A stretch of DNA of 64,000 nt from Streptomyces sp. NBC_00250 (lineage in GTDB: Bacteria; Actinomycetota; Actinomycetes; Streptomycetales; Streptomycetaceae): contig NZ_CP108088.1 of NCBI RefSeq assembly GCF_036192275.1, forward strand, positions 558,001 through 622,000, in the 5' to 3' direction. The stretch's first letter is position 1; each line of letters begins with the position of its first letter. Positions 31,848 through 40,929 of the stretch are shown here, piece after piece. The translations under genes and the position numbers were made by a program. The notes below the pieces were generated by a model that saw only the letters and a program-made list of their open reading frames with translations, did no database searches and had not been told where the DNA came from.

Positions 31848-33079
31848 CTGGTTGCCGACTCTGCGGTTCGGCGGCGCTGGCCGGCGTCGTCGATCTGGGG
31901 GCGACCCCGCCGTGCGAGAGCTTTCTCGCCGCGGACCAACTGGACCAGCCGGAGCCCGCGTACCCGCTGCACCTGCGGGTCTGCACCGATTGCTGGCTCG
32001 CGCAGATACCGCCGCTGATCACGCCGGAGGATACGTTCAGCGAGTACGCGTACTTCTCCTCCTTCTCCACCTCCTGGGTGGAGCACGCGCGCGTGTTCGT
32101 CTCCGAGGCCGTGGAGCGGGTGGGGCTCGGCCCCGAGGCCTTCGTGGTCGAGGTCGCGAGCAACGACGGCTATCTGCTGCGGCACGTGGTGGACCGGGGG
32201 ATCCGCTGCCTCGGCATCGAGCCGTCGGTGAACGTCGGTGCCACGGCGCGCGACGCGGGTGTGCCCACGCTCACGGAGTTCCTGTCCCCGGACACCGGTG
32301 CGGCCGTCCGCGCCGAGCACGGTCCGGCGGATCTGGTCGTGGCCAACAACGTGTACGCGCACATCCCCGATGTGGTCGGCTTCACCGAGGGCCTGCGCGC
32401 CCTGGTCGCCGACGACGGCTGGGTCTCCATCGAGGTGCAGCACCTGCTGACCCTGATCGAGGAGAACCAGTACGACACGATCTACCACGAGCACTTCCAG
32501 TACTACACGGTCGCGTCCGCGATCCGTGCGCTCGCGAGCGGCGGACTCGCGCTCGTGGACGTCGAGTTGCTGCCCACGCACGGCGGCTCCATCCGGCTGT
32601 GGGCCCGGCCGGCCGAGGTGGCCGGTGAGCCGACCACGAGGGTGGCCGACGTACTGGCCCGGGAGAAGGCCGCCGGGCTGCAGGAGCTGTCCGGCTACAC
32701 CGAGTTCTCCGCCCGGGTGGCCAAGGTGCGCCGGGACCTCCTGCGGTTCCTCATCGAGGCGGCAGAACGCGGCGAGACGGTCGTCGGCTACGGCGCCCCG
32801 GGCAAGGGCAACACCCTGCTCAACCATTGCGGCATCCGGCCCGACCTGCTCGCCTACACGGTCGACCGCAACCCCTACAAGCACGGCAGGTTCACGCCGG
32901 GCACCCGCATCCCGATCCTGCCGCCCGAGCGGATAGCCGCCGACAGGCCCGACTACGTCCTCGTTCTCCCGTGGAACCTGCGGGACGAGCTGATCGAGCA
33001 GCTGTCCTTCGTGCACGAGTGGGGCGGCCGGCTGGTCTTCCCCATCCCGGAACTGAGCGTTGTCGAGGTGAAGGCATGA
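31844..33079 (+). CDS. SAM-dependent sugar C-methyltransferase (TylC3/NovU-type)
   Basis: A 411-residue three-part methyltransferase. It has an N-terminal zinc-binding domain with C4, C7, C47 and C50 (CRLC ... CTDC), a SAM site VVEVASNDGYLL (about 101-112), the catalytic stretch YHEHFQYYT (214-222, residues H215/E216/H217), and a C-terminal Rossmann-like domain with GYGAPGKGNTLLN. Characterised relatives methylate C-3 of 4-keto-deoxysugars bound to a nucleotide. Here it opens a five-gene module with a nucleotidyltransferase, a deacetylase, an epimerase and a DUF4910 protein, all coupled by 4-bp overlaps or tiny gaps. Confidence 0.87.
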   Translation: MTGCRLCGSAALAGVVDLGATPPCESFLAADQLDQPEPAYPLHLRVCTDCWLAQIPPLITPEDTFSEYAYFSSFSTSWVEHARVFVSEAVERVGLGPEAFVVEVASNDGYLLRHVVDRGIRCLGIEPSVNVGATARDAGVPTLTEFLSPDTGAAVRAEHGPADLVVANNVYAHIPDVVGFTEGLRALVADDGWVSIEVQHLLTLIEENQYDTIYHEHFQYYTVASAIRALASGGLALVDVELLPTHGGSIRLWARPAEVAGEPTTRVADVLAREKAAGLQELSGYTEFSARVAKVRRDLLRFLIEAAERGETVVGYGAPGKGNTLLNHCGIRPDLLAYTVDRNPYKHGRFTPGTRIPILPPERIAADRPDYVLVLPWNLRDELIEQLSFVHEWGGRLVFPIPELSVVEVKA

Positions 33080-33870
33080 AGGTCGTCCTGTTCTGCGGCG
33101 GTTACGGGATGCGGATGCGCAACGGCACCTCCGACGACGTGCCCAAGCCGATGGCGATGGTCGGCCCGCGGCCGCTGATCTGGCACGTGATGCGCTACTA
33201 CGCGCACTACGGGCACACCGAGTTCGTCCTGTGCCTCGGGTACGGCGCGCACCACATCAAGGACTTCTTCCTCAACTACGAGGAGACGACGTCCAACGAC
33301 TTCGTGCTGCGGGGCGGGCGGACCGAGCTGCTGTCCACCGACATATCCGACTGGACGATCACGTTCGCGCAGACCGGCATCGAGTCGCCGATCGGGGAGC
33401 GGCTGCGCCGGGTCCGGCACCATCTGGACGGCGACGAGATGTTCCTCGCCAACTACGCCGACGTGCTCACCGACGCCCCGCTGCCGGAGATGATCGACCG
33501 TTTCGCGCAGCGCGACGCCGGCGCGTCGATGATGGTGGTGCCGCCGCAGCAGTCGTTCCACTGCGTGGACCTGGGCGAGGACGGCCTGGTCGGGGGCATC
33601 ACCGCGGTGAGCGACATGCCGCTGTGGGAGAACGGCGGCTACTTCGTGCTCCGCCAGGAGGTCTTCGACCACATACCCGAGAACGGGGACCTGGTCGCCG
33701 ACGGCTGTGCCCAACTGGCCAAGCGCGGGAGGCTGTCGGCCTTCCAGCACCGCGGCTTCTGGAAGCCGACCGACACCGTGAAGGAGCGGGCGGCGCTCGA
33801 CGCCTCCTACGCCCGGGGCGACCGCCCCTGGGCCGTGTGGGAGCGGGACACCGCGGGAGCGACCGCGTGA
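33076..33870 (+). CDS. Glucose-1-phosphate cytidylyltransferase-like nucleotidyltransferase (RfbF family)
   Basis: A 264-residue sugar nucleotidyltransferase. The N-terminal signature reads CGGYGMRMR in place of the more usual GGxGTR, followed by KPMAMVGPRPLIWHVMRYY, LCLGYGAHHIKDFF and NYADVLTD, the strand with the metal-binding Asp. This is closest to RfbF-type enzymes making CDP-glucose, but specificity for CTP is not certain from sequence. It overlaps the C-methyltransferase stop (ATGA) and should supply the activated sugar for the modified-sugar module. There is no CDP-glucose 4,6-dehydratase in the window, so a downstream oxidation must be done by another enzyme. Confidence 0.85.
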   Translation: MKVVLFCGGYGMRMRNGTSDDVPKPMAMVGPRPLIWHVMRYYAHYGHTEFVLCLGYGAHHIKDFFLNYEETTSNDFVLRGGRTELLSTDISDWTITFAQTGIESPIGERLRRVRHHLDGDEMFLANYADVLTDAPLPEMIDRFAQRDAGASMMVVPPQQSFHCVDLGEDGLVGGITAVSDMPLWENGGYFVLRQEVFDHIPENGDLVADGCAQLAKRGRLSAFQHRGFWKPTDTVKERAALDASYARGDRPWAVWERDTAGATA

Positions 33871-34514
33871 TCCGGCTCGGCGCCGGGCGCCTGGAGCGGA
33901 TCGTCGCAGTCGGGGCGCACTGCGACGACATCGCCATCGGCGCCGGCGGCACGCTGCTGACGCTGTGCCTCGCCCGGCCGGGTGTGCGGGTCGACGCGCT
34001 GGTGCTCTCCGGCGGTGGCAGCGAGCGCGAGGAGGAGGAGCGGGCCGCGCTCGCCGCCTTCTGTCCGGGCGCCGACCTGCGGCTGACCGTGCTCAAGCTG
34101 CCGGACGGCCGGATGCCCACCCACTGGGAGGAGGCCAAGGCCGCGGTCGAGGAGCTGCGCGGGCAGACCGATCCGGATCTGGTCCTCGCGCCCCGCACCG
34201 ATGACGCGCACCAGGACCACCGCGGCCTGGCGCGGCTGATGCCCACCGCGTTCCGCGACCACCTGGTGCTCGGCTACGAGATCGTCAAGTGGGACGGCGA
34301 TCTCGGCCGTCCTTCGGCGTACCAGCCGCTCTCGCCGGAGATCGCCGAAGAGAAGGTGCGGCTGTTGCAGGAGCACTACCCCTCGCAACGGCACCGGCCC
34401 TGGTACGACCGGGAGGCCTTCCTCGGCCTCGCACGCATCCGCGGAATCGAATGCCACGCACGCTACGCCGAGGCGTTCGCCGTCACCAAACTCACTCTCG
34501 ACCTGGGGGAATGA
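33867..34514 (+). CDS. PIG-L/LmbE-family deacetylase
   Basis: A 215-residue zinc hydrolase. The N-terminal zinc/catalytic motif is VGAHCDDIAIGAGGTLL (AHxDD) and the second zinc site is AHQDHRG. Family members remove acetyl from N-acetylglucosamine conjugates and related amide-linked groups. The GTG start overlaps the preceding stop (GTGA). In a module with a C-methyltransferase and nucleotidyltransferase it could deacetylate an amino sugar, but there is no obvious aminotransferase within the five genes; the class III aminotransferase lies at the end of the locus. Substrate unknown. Confidence 0.86.
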   Translation: MIRLGAGRLERIVAVGAHCDDIAIGAGGTLLTLCLARPGVRVDALVLSGGGSEREEEERAALAAFCPGADLRLTVLKLPDGRMPTHWEEAKAAVEELRGQTDPDLVLAPRTDDAHQDHRGLARLMPTAFRDHLVLGYEIVKWDGDLGRPSAYQPLSPEIAEEKVRLLQEHYPSQRHRPWYDREAFLGLARIRGIECHARYAEAFAVTKLTLDLGE

Positions 34515-34517
34515 ACC

Positions 34518-35552
34518 TTGCGCGTACTGCTGACCGGACACCAGGGCTACCTGGGCACCGTGATGGCTCCCGTCCTCGCGGCCGCCGGACACGAGGTCGT
34601 CGGCCTCGACTCGGGCCTGTTCGCGGACTGCGTCCTCGGCCCGCCGCCCGCGGACCCGTCCGGGCACCGGGTGGACCTGCGCGACGTCACGGCCGAGCAC
34701 CTGGCCGGGGTGGACGCCGTGATCCATCTGGCCGCGCTCTCCAACGACCCGCTGGGATCGCTGGCGCCCGACCTCACCTACGACATCAACCACCACGCCT
34801 CCGTACGGCTGGCCGAGCTGGCCCGCGACGCCGGAGTGCGACGCTACCTGTACGCGTCCACCTGCTCGGTCTACGGCGCCTCGGGCGACCCCGACTTGTC
34901 GAACTTGGTGAACGAGGACGCCCCGCTGCGCCCGGTGACGCCGTACGCGGAGTCCAAGGTGCGGGTCGAGGACGACCTGCACGCGCTCGCCGACGGCGAC
35001 TTCACCCCGGTGTACATGCGCAACGCCACCGCGTTCGGCTTCTCACCCCGGTTGCGCGCCGACATCGTGCTGAACAACCTGGTGGGTCACGCGCTGCTGT
35101 CCGGCGAAGTGCTCGTGATGTCCGACGGCACCCCGTGGCGCCCGCTGGTGCACGCCGCCGACATCGCACGGGCCTTCACGGCCGCGCTGACCGCGCCGCG
35201 TGAAGCGGTGCACGACCGGGCGTTCAACATCGGCAGCGAGATCAACAACGTCACGGTCGCCGAGATCGCCGAGCAGGTCGCCGAGGCGGTGTCCGGCTCG
35301 AAGGTGGTGATCACCGGGGAGACCGGTGCCGATCCGCGGTCGTACCGGGTGGACTTCGCCCGGTTCCGCGCCGCGATCCCCGACTTCGACTGCGAGTGGA
35401 CGGTGAAGCAGGGTGCGCTCGAACTCGCCGACGCCTACCGGAAGTTCGGGCTGACCCAGGAGGACTTCGCGCGGCGCTTCACCCGTCTCGCCGTGCTGCG
35501 CGCGGCGTCCGAGGCCGGCGCCGTCGACAGCACCCTGCGGTGGCGCCGATGA
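34518..35552 (+). CDS. NAD-dependent epimerase/dehydratase (extended SDR)
   Basis: A 344-residue extended SDR with the N-terminal motif LLTGHQGYLGTV, HLAALSNDPLG, STCSVYG (catalytic Ser/Thr) and the YAESK catalytic pair, then the substrate-side NIGSEINNVTV region. It is expected to oxidise or epimerise the nucleotide sugar made in the module. The TTG start is preceded by GGGGGAATGAACC and lies 3 bp after the deacetylase stop. It could provide the 4-keto intermediate needed by the C-methyltransferase; dehydratase versus epimerase is unresolved. Confidence 0.87.
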   Translation: MRVLLTGHQGYLGTVMAPVLAAAGHEVVGLDSGLFADCVLGPPPADPSGHRVDLRDVTAEHLAGVDAVIHLAALSNDPLGSLAPDLTYDINHHASVRLAELARDAGVRRYLYASTCSVYGASGDPDLSNLVNEDAPLRPVTPYAESKVRVEDDLHALADGDFTPVYMRNATAFGFSPRLRADIVLNNLVGHALLSGEVLVMSDGTPWRPLVHAADIARAFTAALTAPREAVHDRAFNIGSEINNVTVAEIAEQVAEAVSGSKVVITGETGADPRSYRVDFARFRAAIPDFDCEWTVKQGALELADAYRKFGLTQEDFARRFTRLAVLRAASEAGAVDSTLRWRR

Positions 35553-36823
35553 CCTCGATCGGTGAGGAGATGCACGCGCTGGTGGAGCGGTTGTACCCGC
35601 TGTGCCGGAGCATCACGGGCGACGGTGTGCGCGCCACCCTGGAGATCATCGGCGAGTACGTTCCGCTTGAGGTGCACGAGGTGCCGACCGGGACGCAGGT
35701 GCTCGACTGGACGGTGCCGCAGGAGTGGAACATCCGGGACGCGTACGTCGCCGACACCGCCGGCAACCGGGTGGTCGACTTCGCCGCGTCCAGCCTGCAC
35801 GTACTCGGCTACAGCGTGCCGGTGTCGCGGACGATGCCACTGGCCGAGCTGCGCGAACATCTGCACACCCTGCCGGACCACCCGAGCTGGGTGCCGTACC
35901 GCACCAGTTACTACACGCCGGATTGGGGGTTCTGCCTGGCCCAGGAGACCTTGGACGCGCTGCCGGACGGCGAGTACGAGGTGCGCATCGACTCCACGCT
36001 CGCGGACGGGCACCTCACCTACGCCGAGCACGTGGTCCCCGGGCAGGTCCCCGACGAGGTGATCGTCTCCTGCCACGTCTGCCACCCGTCCTTGGCCAAC
36101 GACAACCTGGCGGGCATCGCGGTGGCGACGTTCCTGGCCAGGGCGCTGGCGCAGGGGACGCCGTACTACACCTACCGGTTCATCTACGCGCCCGGCACCA
36201 TCGGGGCGATCACCTGGCTGGCCCGCAACGCGGAGCGGATCGAGCGGGTCAAGCACGGGCTCGTACTGGCCTGCGCGGGCGACTCGGGCCGGCTGACGTA
36301 CAAGCAGAGCAGACGCGGCGACGCGGAGATCGACCAGGTGATGAGGCATGTCCTCGCCGCCACCGAACGCCCGCACCACGTCACCGAGTTCACTCCGTAC
36401 GGCTACGACGAGCGGCAGTACTGCTCGCCCGGGTTCGATCTCGGTGTGGGATCGCTCAGCCGGACCCCGTACGCCGGGTATCCCGAGTACCACACCTCGG
36501 CCGACAACCCGGACTTCGTCTCCCCGGCGGCGATGGCGGACACGCTCGACGTCTGCCGCGAGGCGTTCGCCGTCCTCGACCGCAACCGGCGGTACCTCAA
36601 CCTCAGCCCCTACGGCGAACCGCAGCTGGGACGGCGGGGGTTGTACGAGTCGCTCGGCGGCCGCAGCGACGCCAAGCAGGCCCAGATGGCCATGCTCTGG
36701 GTGCTCAGCCTCTCCGACGGCGAGCACGGTCTGCTCGACGTCGCCGAGCGGTCCGGGCTGCCGTTCGACACGGTCGTCGTCGCGGCCGATGCCCTGGGTG
36801 CCGCCGGGCTGATCAAGGCATGA
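35549..36823 (+). CDS. DUF4910/M28-like zinc peptidase-fold protein
   Basis: A 424-residue protein of the DUF4910 type, which couples an aminopeptidase-like zinc domain to a C-terminal winged-helix-like domain. Candidate metal ligands are in SCHVCHPSLANDNLAG and late in EYHTSADNPDFVSP; a basic patch (KQSRRGDAEID) lies between. Proteins of this type are repeatedly placed in polysaccharide loci next to PIG-L and C-methyltransferase genes, but I know of no proven reaction. The ATG overlaps the epimerase stop. An amide or peptide bond in the modified sugar or a transient protecting group is a possible substrate. Confidence 0.8.
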   Translation: MTSIGEEMHALVERLYPLCRSITGDGVRATLEIIGEYVPLEVHEVPTGTQVLDWTVPQEWNIRDAYVADTAGNRVVDFAASSLHVLGYSVPVSRTMPLAELREHLHTLPDHPSWVPYRTSYYTPDWGFCLAQETLDALPDGEYEVRIDSTLADGHLTYAEHVVPGQVPDEVIVSCHVCHPSLANDNLAGIAVATFLARALAQGTPYYTYRFIYAPGTIGAITWLARNAERIERVKHGLVLACAGDSGRLTYKQSRRGDAEIDQVMRHVLAATERPHHVTEFTPYGYDERQYCSPGFDLGVGSLSRTPYAGYPEYHTSADNPDFVSPAAMADTLDVCREAFAVLDRNRRYLNLSPYGEPQLGRRGLYESLGGRSDAKQAQMAMLWVLSLSDGEHGLLDVAERSGLPFDTVVVAADALGAAGLIKA

Positions 36824-38121
36824 CGCCGATGACCACCGAAGGGGAGACGACGACACCGGCGGAGCGGCGGACCGCCAAGCGGGCCGTCGCGGGCCGGCTG
36901 TCCTGGGGACTGGCCGACCAGGCGGCCTCCAGCGTGTCCAACTTCGCGGTGGGGATCTACGTGGCGCGCTCGCTGGGGCTGACCGCGTTCGGCGTGTTCA
37001 GCCTGGCCTGGGTGACCTACGGCGTGGTGCTCAACGTCTCCCGCGGGCTGGCCACCGATCCGCTCGTGGTGCGCTTCAGCGGCGTGTCGGCCGGGTCCTG
37101 GCGCGCGGCGGTGGCCCGGTCGTCGGGCACCGCGCTCGGCGTCGGCGCCGCCCTCGGCGCGGTGTCGCTGGTGGCCGGCCTCGCTGTCGGCGGCCGGGTG
37201 GGGACCGCGCTCGCCTGTCTCGGCGTCGTCCTGCCGGGACTGCTGCTGCAGGACGCGTGGCGGTTCGCGTTCTTCGCCGCCGGCGCCGGGCGGAAGGCGT
37301 TCGTCAACGACATGGTGTGGGGCGTCGCGCTCGTCCCCGCCCTGGTGGTGGCGGCCCGGGTGGGCAGCGTGGCCGCCTTCGTGCTCGCCTGGGGCGCGTC
37401 CGCCGGGGTGGCCGCGGTGTACGGCTGCCTCCAGTCCGGCATCCGGCCCCGGCCGACCGGGGCGCGCGAGTGGCTGGGCAAGCACCGCGACCTCGGCTCC
37501 CGGTACCTGGTCGAGAACGTCACCAACAGCGGCGCGAGCCAGCTGCGGGCGTACGGGCTCGGCGTGATCGTCGGCGTCGGCGCGGTGGGGGTGATCCGCG
37601 GCGCCGAGCTCCTGCTCGGCCCGTTCCTCGCCGTGCTGATGGGTCTGTCCCTGGTCACCGTCGCGGAGGCGGCGCGGGTGCTGCGGCGCTCCCCGCACCG
37701 CCTCGGCGCCTTCTGCCTCCTGCTGGGCGGCGGGCAGGCCGCCGCCGCAGTGCTCTGGGGCGGGGCGCTGCTGCTCGTTCCGGACCGGTTCGGCGAGCTC
37801 GTGCTCGGCGGCGTCTGGAGCGCCGCATCGGAGCTCATCGTGCCGGTCACGGTCGGCGTCGCGGGCGCCGGCCTCGGCACCGGCGCGGCGGCCGGGCTGC
37901 GCGCGCTCGGCGCGGCCCGGCGCAGCCTGCGCAGCCAGCTGGTCGCCTCCGCCTGTTACGTCGTCGGCGGGCTCGGCGGCGCGGCGGCGGCCGGCACGGT
38001 CGGCTCGGCCTGGGGCGTCGCCGCCGCGACGGTCTGCGGCTCGGCCGTGTGGTGGCTGCACTTGCGCTCCGCCCTGCGCGAGCACCACCGGAACCCCCTT
38101 CCCGAAGTGAGGACCTCATGA
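36820..38121 (+). CDS. Wzx-like polysaccharide flippase
   Basis: A 433-residue membrane protein with about twelve hydrophobic helices, starting LSWGLADQAASSVSNFAVGIYVARSLG, the typical opening of polysaccharide exporters in the MATE/MOP superfamily. It would move the lipid-linked repeat across the membrane for polymerisation by the Wzy-like protein. The ATG overlaps the DUF4910 stop (ATGA); a second ATG three codons later is possible. The mid and C-terminal halves are extremely Ala/Gly/Val-rich, as often seen in high-GC membrane proteins. Confidence 0.82.
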   Translation: MTPMTTEGETTTPAERRTAKRAVAGRLSWGLADQAASSVSNFAVGIYVARSLGLTAFGVFSLAWVTYGVVLNVSRGLATDPLVVRFSGVSAGSWRAAVARSSGTALGVGAALGAVSLVAGLAVGGRVGTALACLGVVLPGLLLQDAWRFAFFAAGAGRKAFVNDMVWGVALVPALVVAARVGSVAAFVLAWGASAGVAAVYGCLQSGIRPRPTGAREWLGKHRDLGSRYLVENVTNSGASQLRAYGLGVIVGVGAVGVIRGAELLLGPFLAVLMGLSLVTVAEAARVLRRSPHRLGAFCLLLGGGQAAAAVLWGGALLLVPDRFGELVLGGVWSAASELIVPVTVGVAGAGLGTGAAAGLRALGAARRSLRSQLVASACYVVGGLGGAAAAGTVGSAWGVAAATVCGSAVWWLHLRSALREHHRNPLPEVRTS

Positions 38122-39068
38122 CCGCCCGACCCCGGCTCAGCATCGGCCTGCCCGTGTACAACGGCGAGGAGTACCTCGCCGAATCGCTCGACGCCCTGCT
38201 GGGCCAGACGTACGAGGACTTCGAACTGGTCATCTCCGACAACGCCTCGACCGACGGTACGCAGGACATCGCCCGCCGGTACGCCGACAAGGACTCACGC
38301 ATCCGGTACATCCGGCTGCCCCGGAACATCGGCGCGGCACCGAACCACAACTACGTGTTCACCGAGTGCCGCGGCGAGCTGTTCAAGTGGGCCTCCCACG
38401 ACGACCTGTACGCCCGGGATCTGCTGCGGCGCTGCGTGGAGGCGCTGGACGAGCGGCCGGAGGTGATCCTCGCGCACGCCGACCAGGCCGTCATCGACGG
38501 CGAAGGGCAGGTGAAGGTCCCCTACGAGTACACGCTCGCCACCAGCTCCCGGCACGCGCCGGAGCGCTTCCGCAGCATGCTGTTCGAGCCCGGCGGCGAC
38601 GACTTCTACGGGGTGATGCGGGCCGACGTGCTGCGCCGGGTGAAGCCGCACGACAGCTACCACCACGCGGACCGCACGTTCGTCTCCGAGATCGGCCTGC
38701 ACGGGCCCTTCCACCAGGTGCCCGAGCTGCTGTACTTCCGCCGCGACCACCCCACCCGCGCCGAGCGGGCCAACCCTTCCAAGCGCTCCCGGTGCGTCAA
38801 CCTGGACCCTCGCCGGGCGGGCCTCCTGCACCCGACGCCCCGGCTGCTCGCCGAGTACGTCTGGGGCTTCGTCTCGGCGATCCGGCGGGCGCCGCTGTCC
38901 GCCGCCGACCGCCGCGCGTGCTACGGGCACCTGGCCGCGTGGGCGACCAGCCGGGTCCGGCCGGGTGCCGGCGAGCGGGTCGAGGACCGCGCCCCGGTCG
39001 ACCCGGCCCGCCTCACCGTCTCGGTCGACGCCCTGGTCGCCGGCCGCGAGGGGAGGCGGCAGGCATGA
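38118..39068 (+). CDS. Glycosyltransferase family 2 protein
   Basis: A 316-residue GT-A transferase. The N-terminal nucleotide-sugar domain reads LSIGLPVYNGEEYLAESLDA, then ELVISDNASTDGTQDIA, and a metal-site stretch KWASHDDLYARD replaces the classical DxD with HDD. The C-terminal half is less conserved, with a helix near the end that may contact the membrane. The ATG overlaps the flippase stop. It is the third glycosyltransferase in the locus, so with the priming sugar the repeat unit probably has at least four sugars if each enzyme adds one. Confidence 0.87.
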   Translation: MTARPRLSIGLPVYNGEEYLAESLDALLGQTYEDFELVISDNASTDGTQDIARRYADKDSRIRYIRLPRNIGAAPNHNYVFTECRGELFKWASHDDLYARDLLRRCVEALDERPEVILAHADQAVIDGEGQVKVPYEYTLATSSRHAPERFRSMLFEPGGDDFYGVMRADVLRRVKPHDSYHHADRTFVSEIGLHGPFHQVPELLYFRRDHPTRAERANPSKRSRCVNLDPRRAGLLHPTPRLLAEYVWGFVSAIRRAPLSAADRRACYGHLAAWATSRVRPGAGERVEDRAPVDPARLTVSVDALVAGREGRRQA

Positions 39069-40348
39069 CGTCGGCGGACGGAACCCCGGTACGTGTCGGG
39101 GTGTTCGGCCTGCTCGGCTCCGGCAACCTCGGCAACGACGGGTCGCTGGAGGCCGTGCTCGGATACCTCCGCGCACGGCACCCGAGGGCGGTCGTGGACG
39201 CGCTGTGCGGCGGACCCGAGGTCGTGAAGGCACGGTACGGGATCCCCGCGACGCGACTGCACTGGTACCGGGGGGAGTACCGGACCGCGTCACGCGCGGG
39301 CGCGGTCGCGGGGAAGGGCCTGGGAAAGCTGGTCGACGCCTTCCGCACCGCCTCCTGGGTGCGCCGGCACGACGTGGTGATCGTGCCGGGGATGGGCGTC
39401 CTGGAGGCCACGCTGCCGTTGCGGCCCTGGGGCTTCCCGTACGCCCTGTTCCTGCTCTGCGCGTCCGGCCGCCTCTTCGGGACTCGGGTCGCGCTGGTCG
39501 GCGTCGGCGCCGCGCCGATCGGCAATCGGGCGACCCGGGCCTTGGTCGGCTGGTCGGCGCGGCTGGCCACGTACCGGTCGTACCGGGACGCCCAGTCCCG
39601 CGACGCCCTACGGGCGATGGGCGTGGACACCGCGCGCGACGAGGTCCACCCGGACCTCGCCTTCGCCCTGCCGTCGCTGCCGCCCCCCGGGCTCTCGGCC
39701 CCGCCCGGGCAGGGAGGCACCCCCCTCGCGCCCTCGGGTCCGCCGGGTCCGGTCTGCGTCGGCGTCATGGCCTTCCACGGCGGCGACGACGACCGCGCCC
39801 GGGCCGAGGAGATCCACCGGCGCTACCTCGACGGGACGACCCGCTTCGTCCGGGCGCTGGTCGAGGAGGGCAGGCCGGTCCGGCTGCTCACCGGCGACGA
39901 GGCCGACGGCTCGGTGGTCTCCGCGATCCTCGACGCGGTGGACTCCCCGCTGGTCACCGCCGCCGAAGCGGCCTCGCTGGCCGACCTGATGAAGGAGATG
40001 GCGGCTGCCGACACCGTGGTGGCGACCCGCTACCACAACCTGGTCTGCGCCCTGAAGGTCGGCGTGCCGACGCTCGCGCTCAGCTACGCCGCGAAGAGCG
40101 ACGCCCTCATGACCGAGATGGGCCTCGCCCCGTACTGCCACCCGGCTCGCGAGGTCGACGCCGACCGGCTGCTCGATCAGTTCCGGGCGCTGGAGCGGCG
40201 CGCGGCGGAGCTGCGGCGGACCCTCACCGAGCGGAACCTGACCGCCACCCGACGTCTCGAAGGCCAGTTCACCGCCTTGACGGCGGCCCTGTTCCCGACG
40301 ACCGACCCGACCCACGCCGACGCCCACGCCTTGCGGGAGACCCCATGA
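39065..40348 (+). CDS. Polysaccharide pyruvyl transferase family protein
   Basis: A 427-residue GT-B-like protein with the family opening GVFGLLGSGNLGNDGSLEAVL, the central VIVPGMGVLEA segment and the C-terminal ATRYHNLVCALKVGVPTLALSY containing the conserved RYHNL. Members transfer pyruvate from phosphoenolpyruvate to form ketals on exopolysaccharide sugars, adding negative charge. A Pro/Gly-rich insert (about 210-235) separates the two halves. The ATG overlaps the GT2 stop. A ketal on the repeat unit is expected, though some members have other transferase roles. Confidence 0.86.
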   Translation: MTSADGTPVRVGVFGLLGSGNLGNDGSLEAVLGYLRARHPRAVVDALCGGPEVVKARYGIPATRLHWYRGEYRTASRAGAVAGKGLGKLVDAFRTASWVRRHDVVIVPGMGVLEATLPLRPWGFPYALFLLCASGRLFGTRVALVGVGAAPIGNRATRALVGWSARLATYRSYRDAQSRDALRAMGVDTARDEVHPDLAFALPSLPPPGLSAPPGQGGTPLAPSGPPGPVCVGVMAFHGGDDDRARAEEIHRRYLDGTTRFVRALVEEGRPVRLLTGDEADGSVVSAILDAVDSPLVTAAEAASLADLMKEMAAADTVVATRYHNLVCALKVGVPTLALSYAAKSDALMTEMGLAPYCHPAREVDADRLLDQFRALERRAAELRRTLTERNLTATRRLEGQFTALTAALFPTTDPTHADAHALRETP

Positions 40349-40893
40349 AAGCGATCGAAGTCCCGGAGATCGACGGCGCGTACCTCTTCGAGCCGACACC
40401 GTACGCCGACGAGCGCGGCTTCTTCTGCCGCACCTTCGACGCCGAGGTGGTCCGCTCGGTGGGCCTCGACCCGGACGCCTTCGTCCAGGACAGCCTGTCC
40501 CGCTCGGCCAGGGGCGTGCTGCGCGGCATGCACCTGCGCTCCGGCGCCGGTGAGTCCAAGCTGGTGCGCTGCTCGTACGGGAAGGTCTTCGACGTCGTCG
40601 TCGACCTGCGGCGCGACTCGCCGACCTACCGCAACCGGGCCTTCTTCGAGCTGTCCGGCGAGACGCAGGTGACCCTGTACATCCCCGCGGGGTGCGCGCA
40701 CGGCTTCCAGGCGCTGACCGAGACCGCCGACACCTCGTACCGGATCGACCGCCCGCACGATCCGGCCGAGGACGTGACGATCGCCTTCGACGACCCGGAG
40801 CTCGCCATCCCATGGCCGCTGCCGGCCGTATCGATGTCCCAGCGGGACCGGGAGGCGCCGGGACTCGCCGAGGCCTTGAAGCGGAGCCTCTGA
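40345..40893 (+). CDS. dTDP-4-dehydrorhamnose 3,5-epimerase family protein (RmlC-like)
   Basis: A 182-residue cupin-fold epimerase. Conserved features are ERGFFCRTFD, the catalytic histidine H63 in LRGMHLRSG, KVFDVVVDLRRDSPTY, LYIPAGCAHGFQAL and the DTSYRIDRPHDPA segment. It inverts C-3 and/or C-5 of 4-keto-6-deoxysugars. No rmlA, rmlB or rmlD is nearby, so it probably serves the modified sugar of this locus, perhaps using the product of the nucleotidyltransferase, epimerase and C-methyltransferase set. The ATG overlaps the pyruvyltransferase stop. Confidence 0.87.
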   Translation: MKAIEVPEIDGAYLFEPTPYADERGFFCRTFDAEVVRSVGLDPDAFVQDSLSRSARGVLRGMHLRSGAGESKLVRCSYGKVFDVVVDLRRDSPTYRNRAFFELSGETQVTLYIPAGCAHGFQALTETADTSYRIDRPHDPAEDVTIAFDDPELAIPWPLPAVSMSQRDREAPGLAEALKRSL

Positions 40894-40929
40894 ACCAAGC
40901 CCTGAAGCACAAGGAGAGATGAAGTCAGC

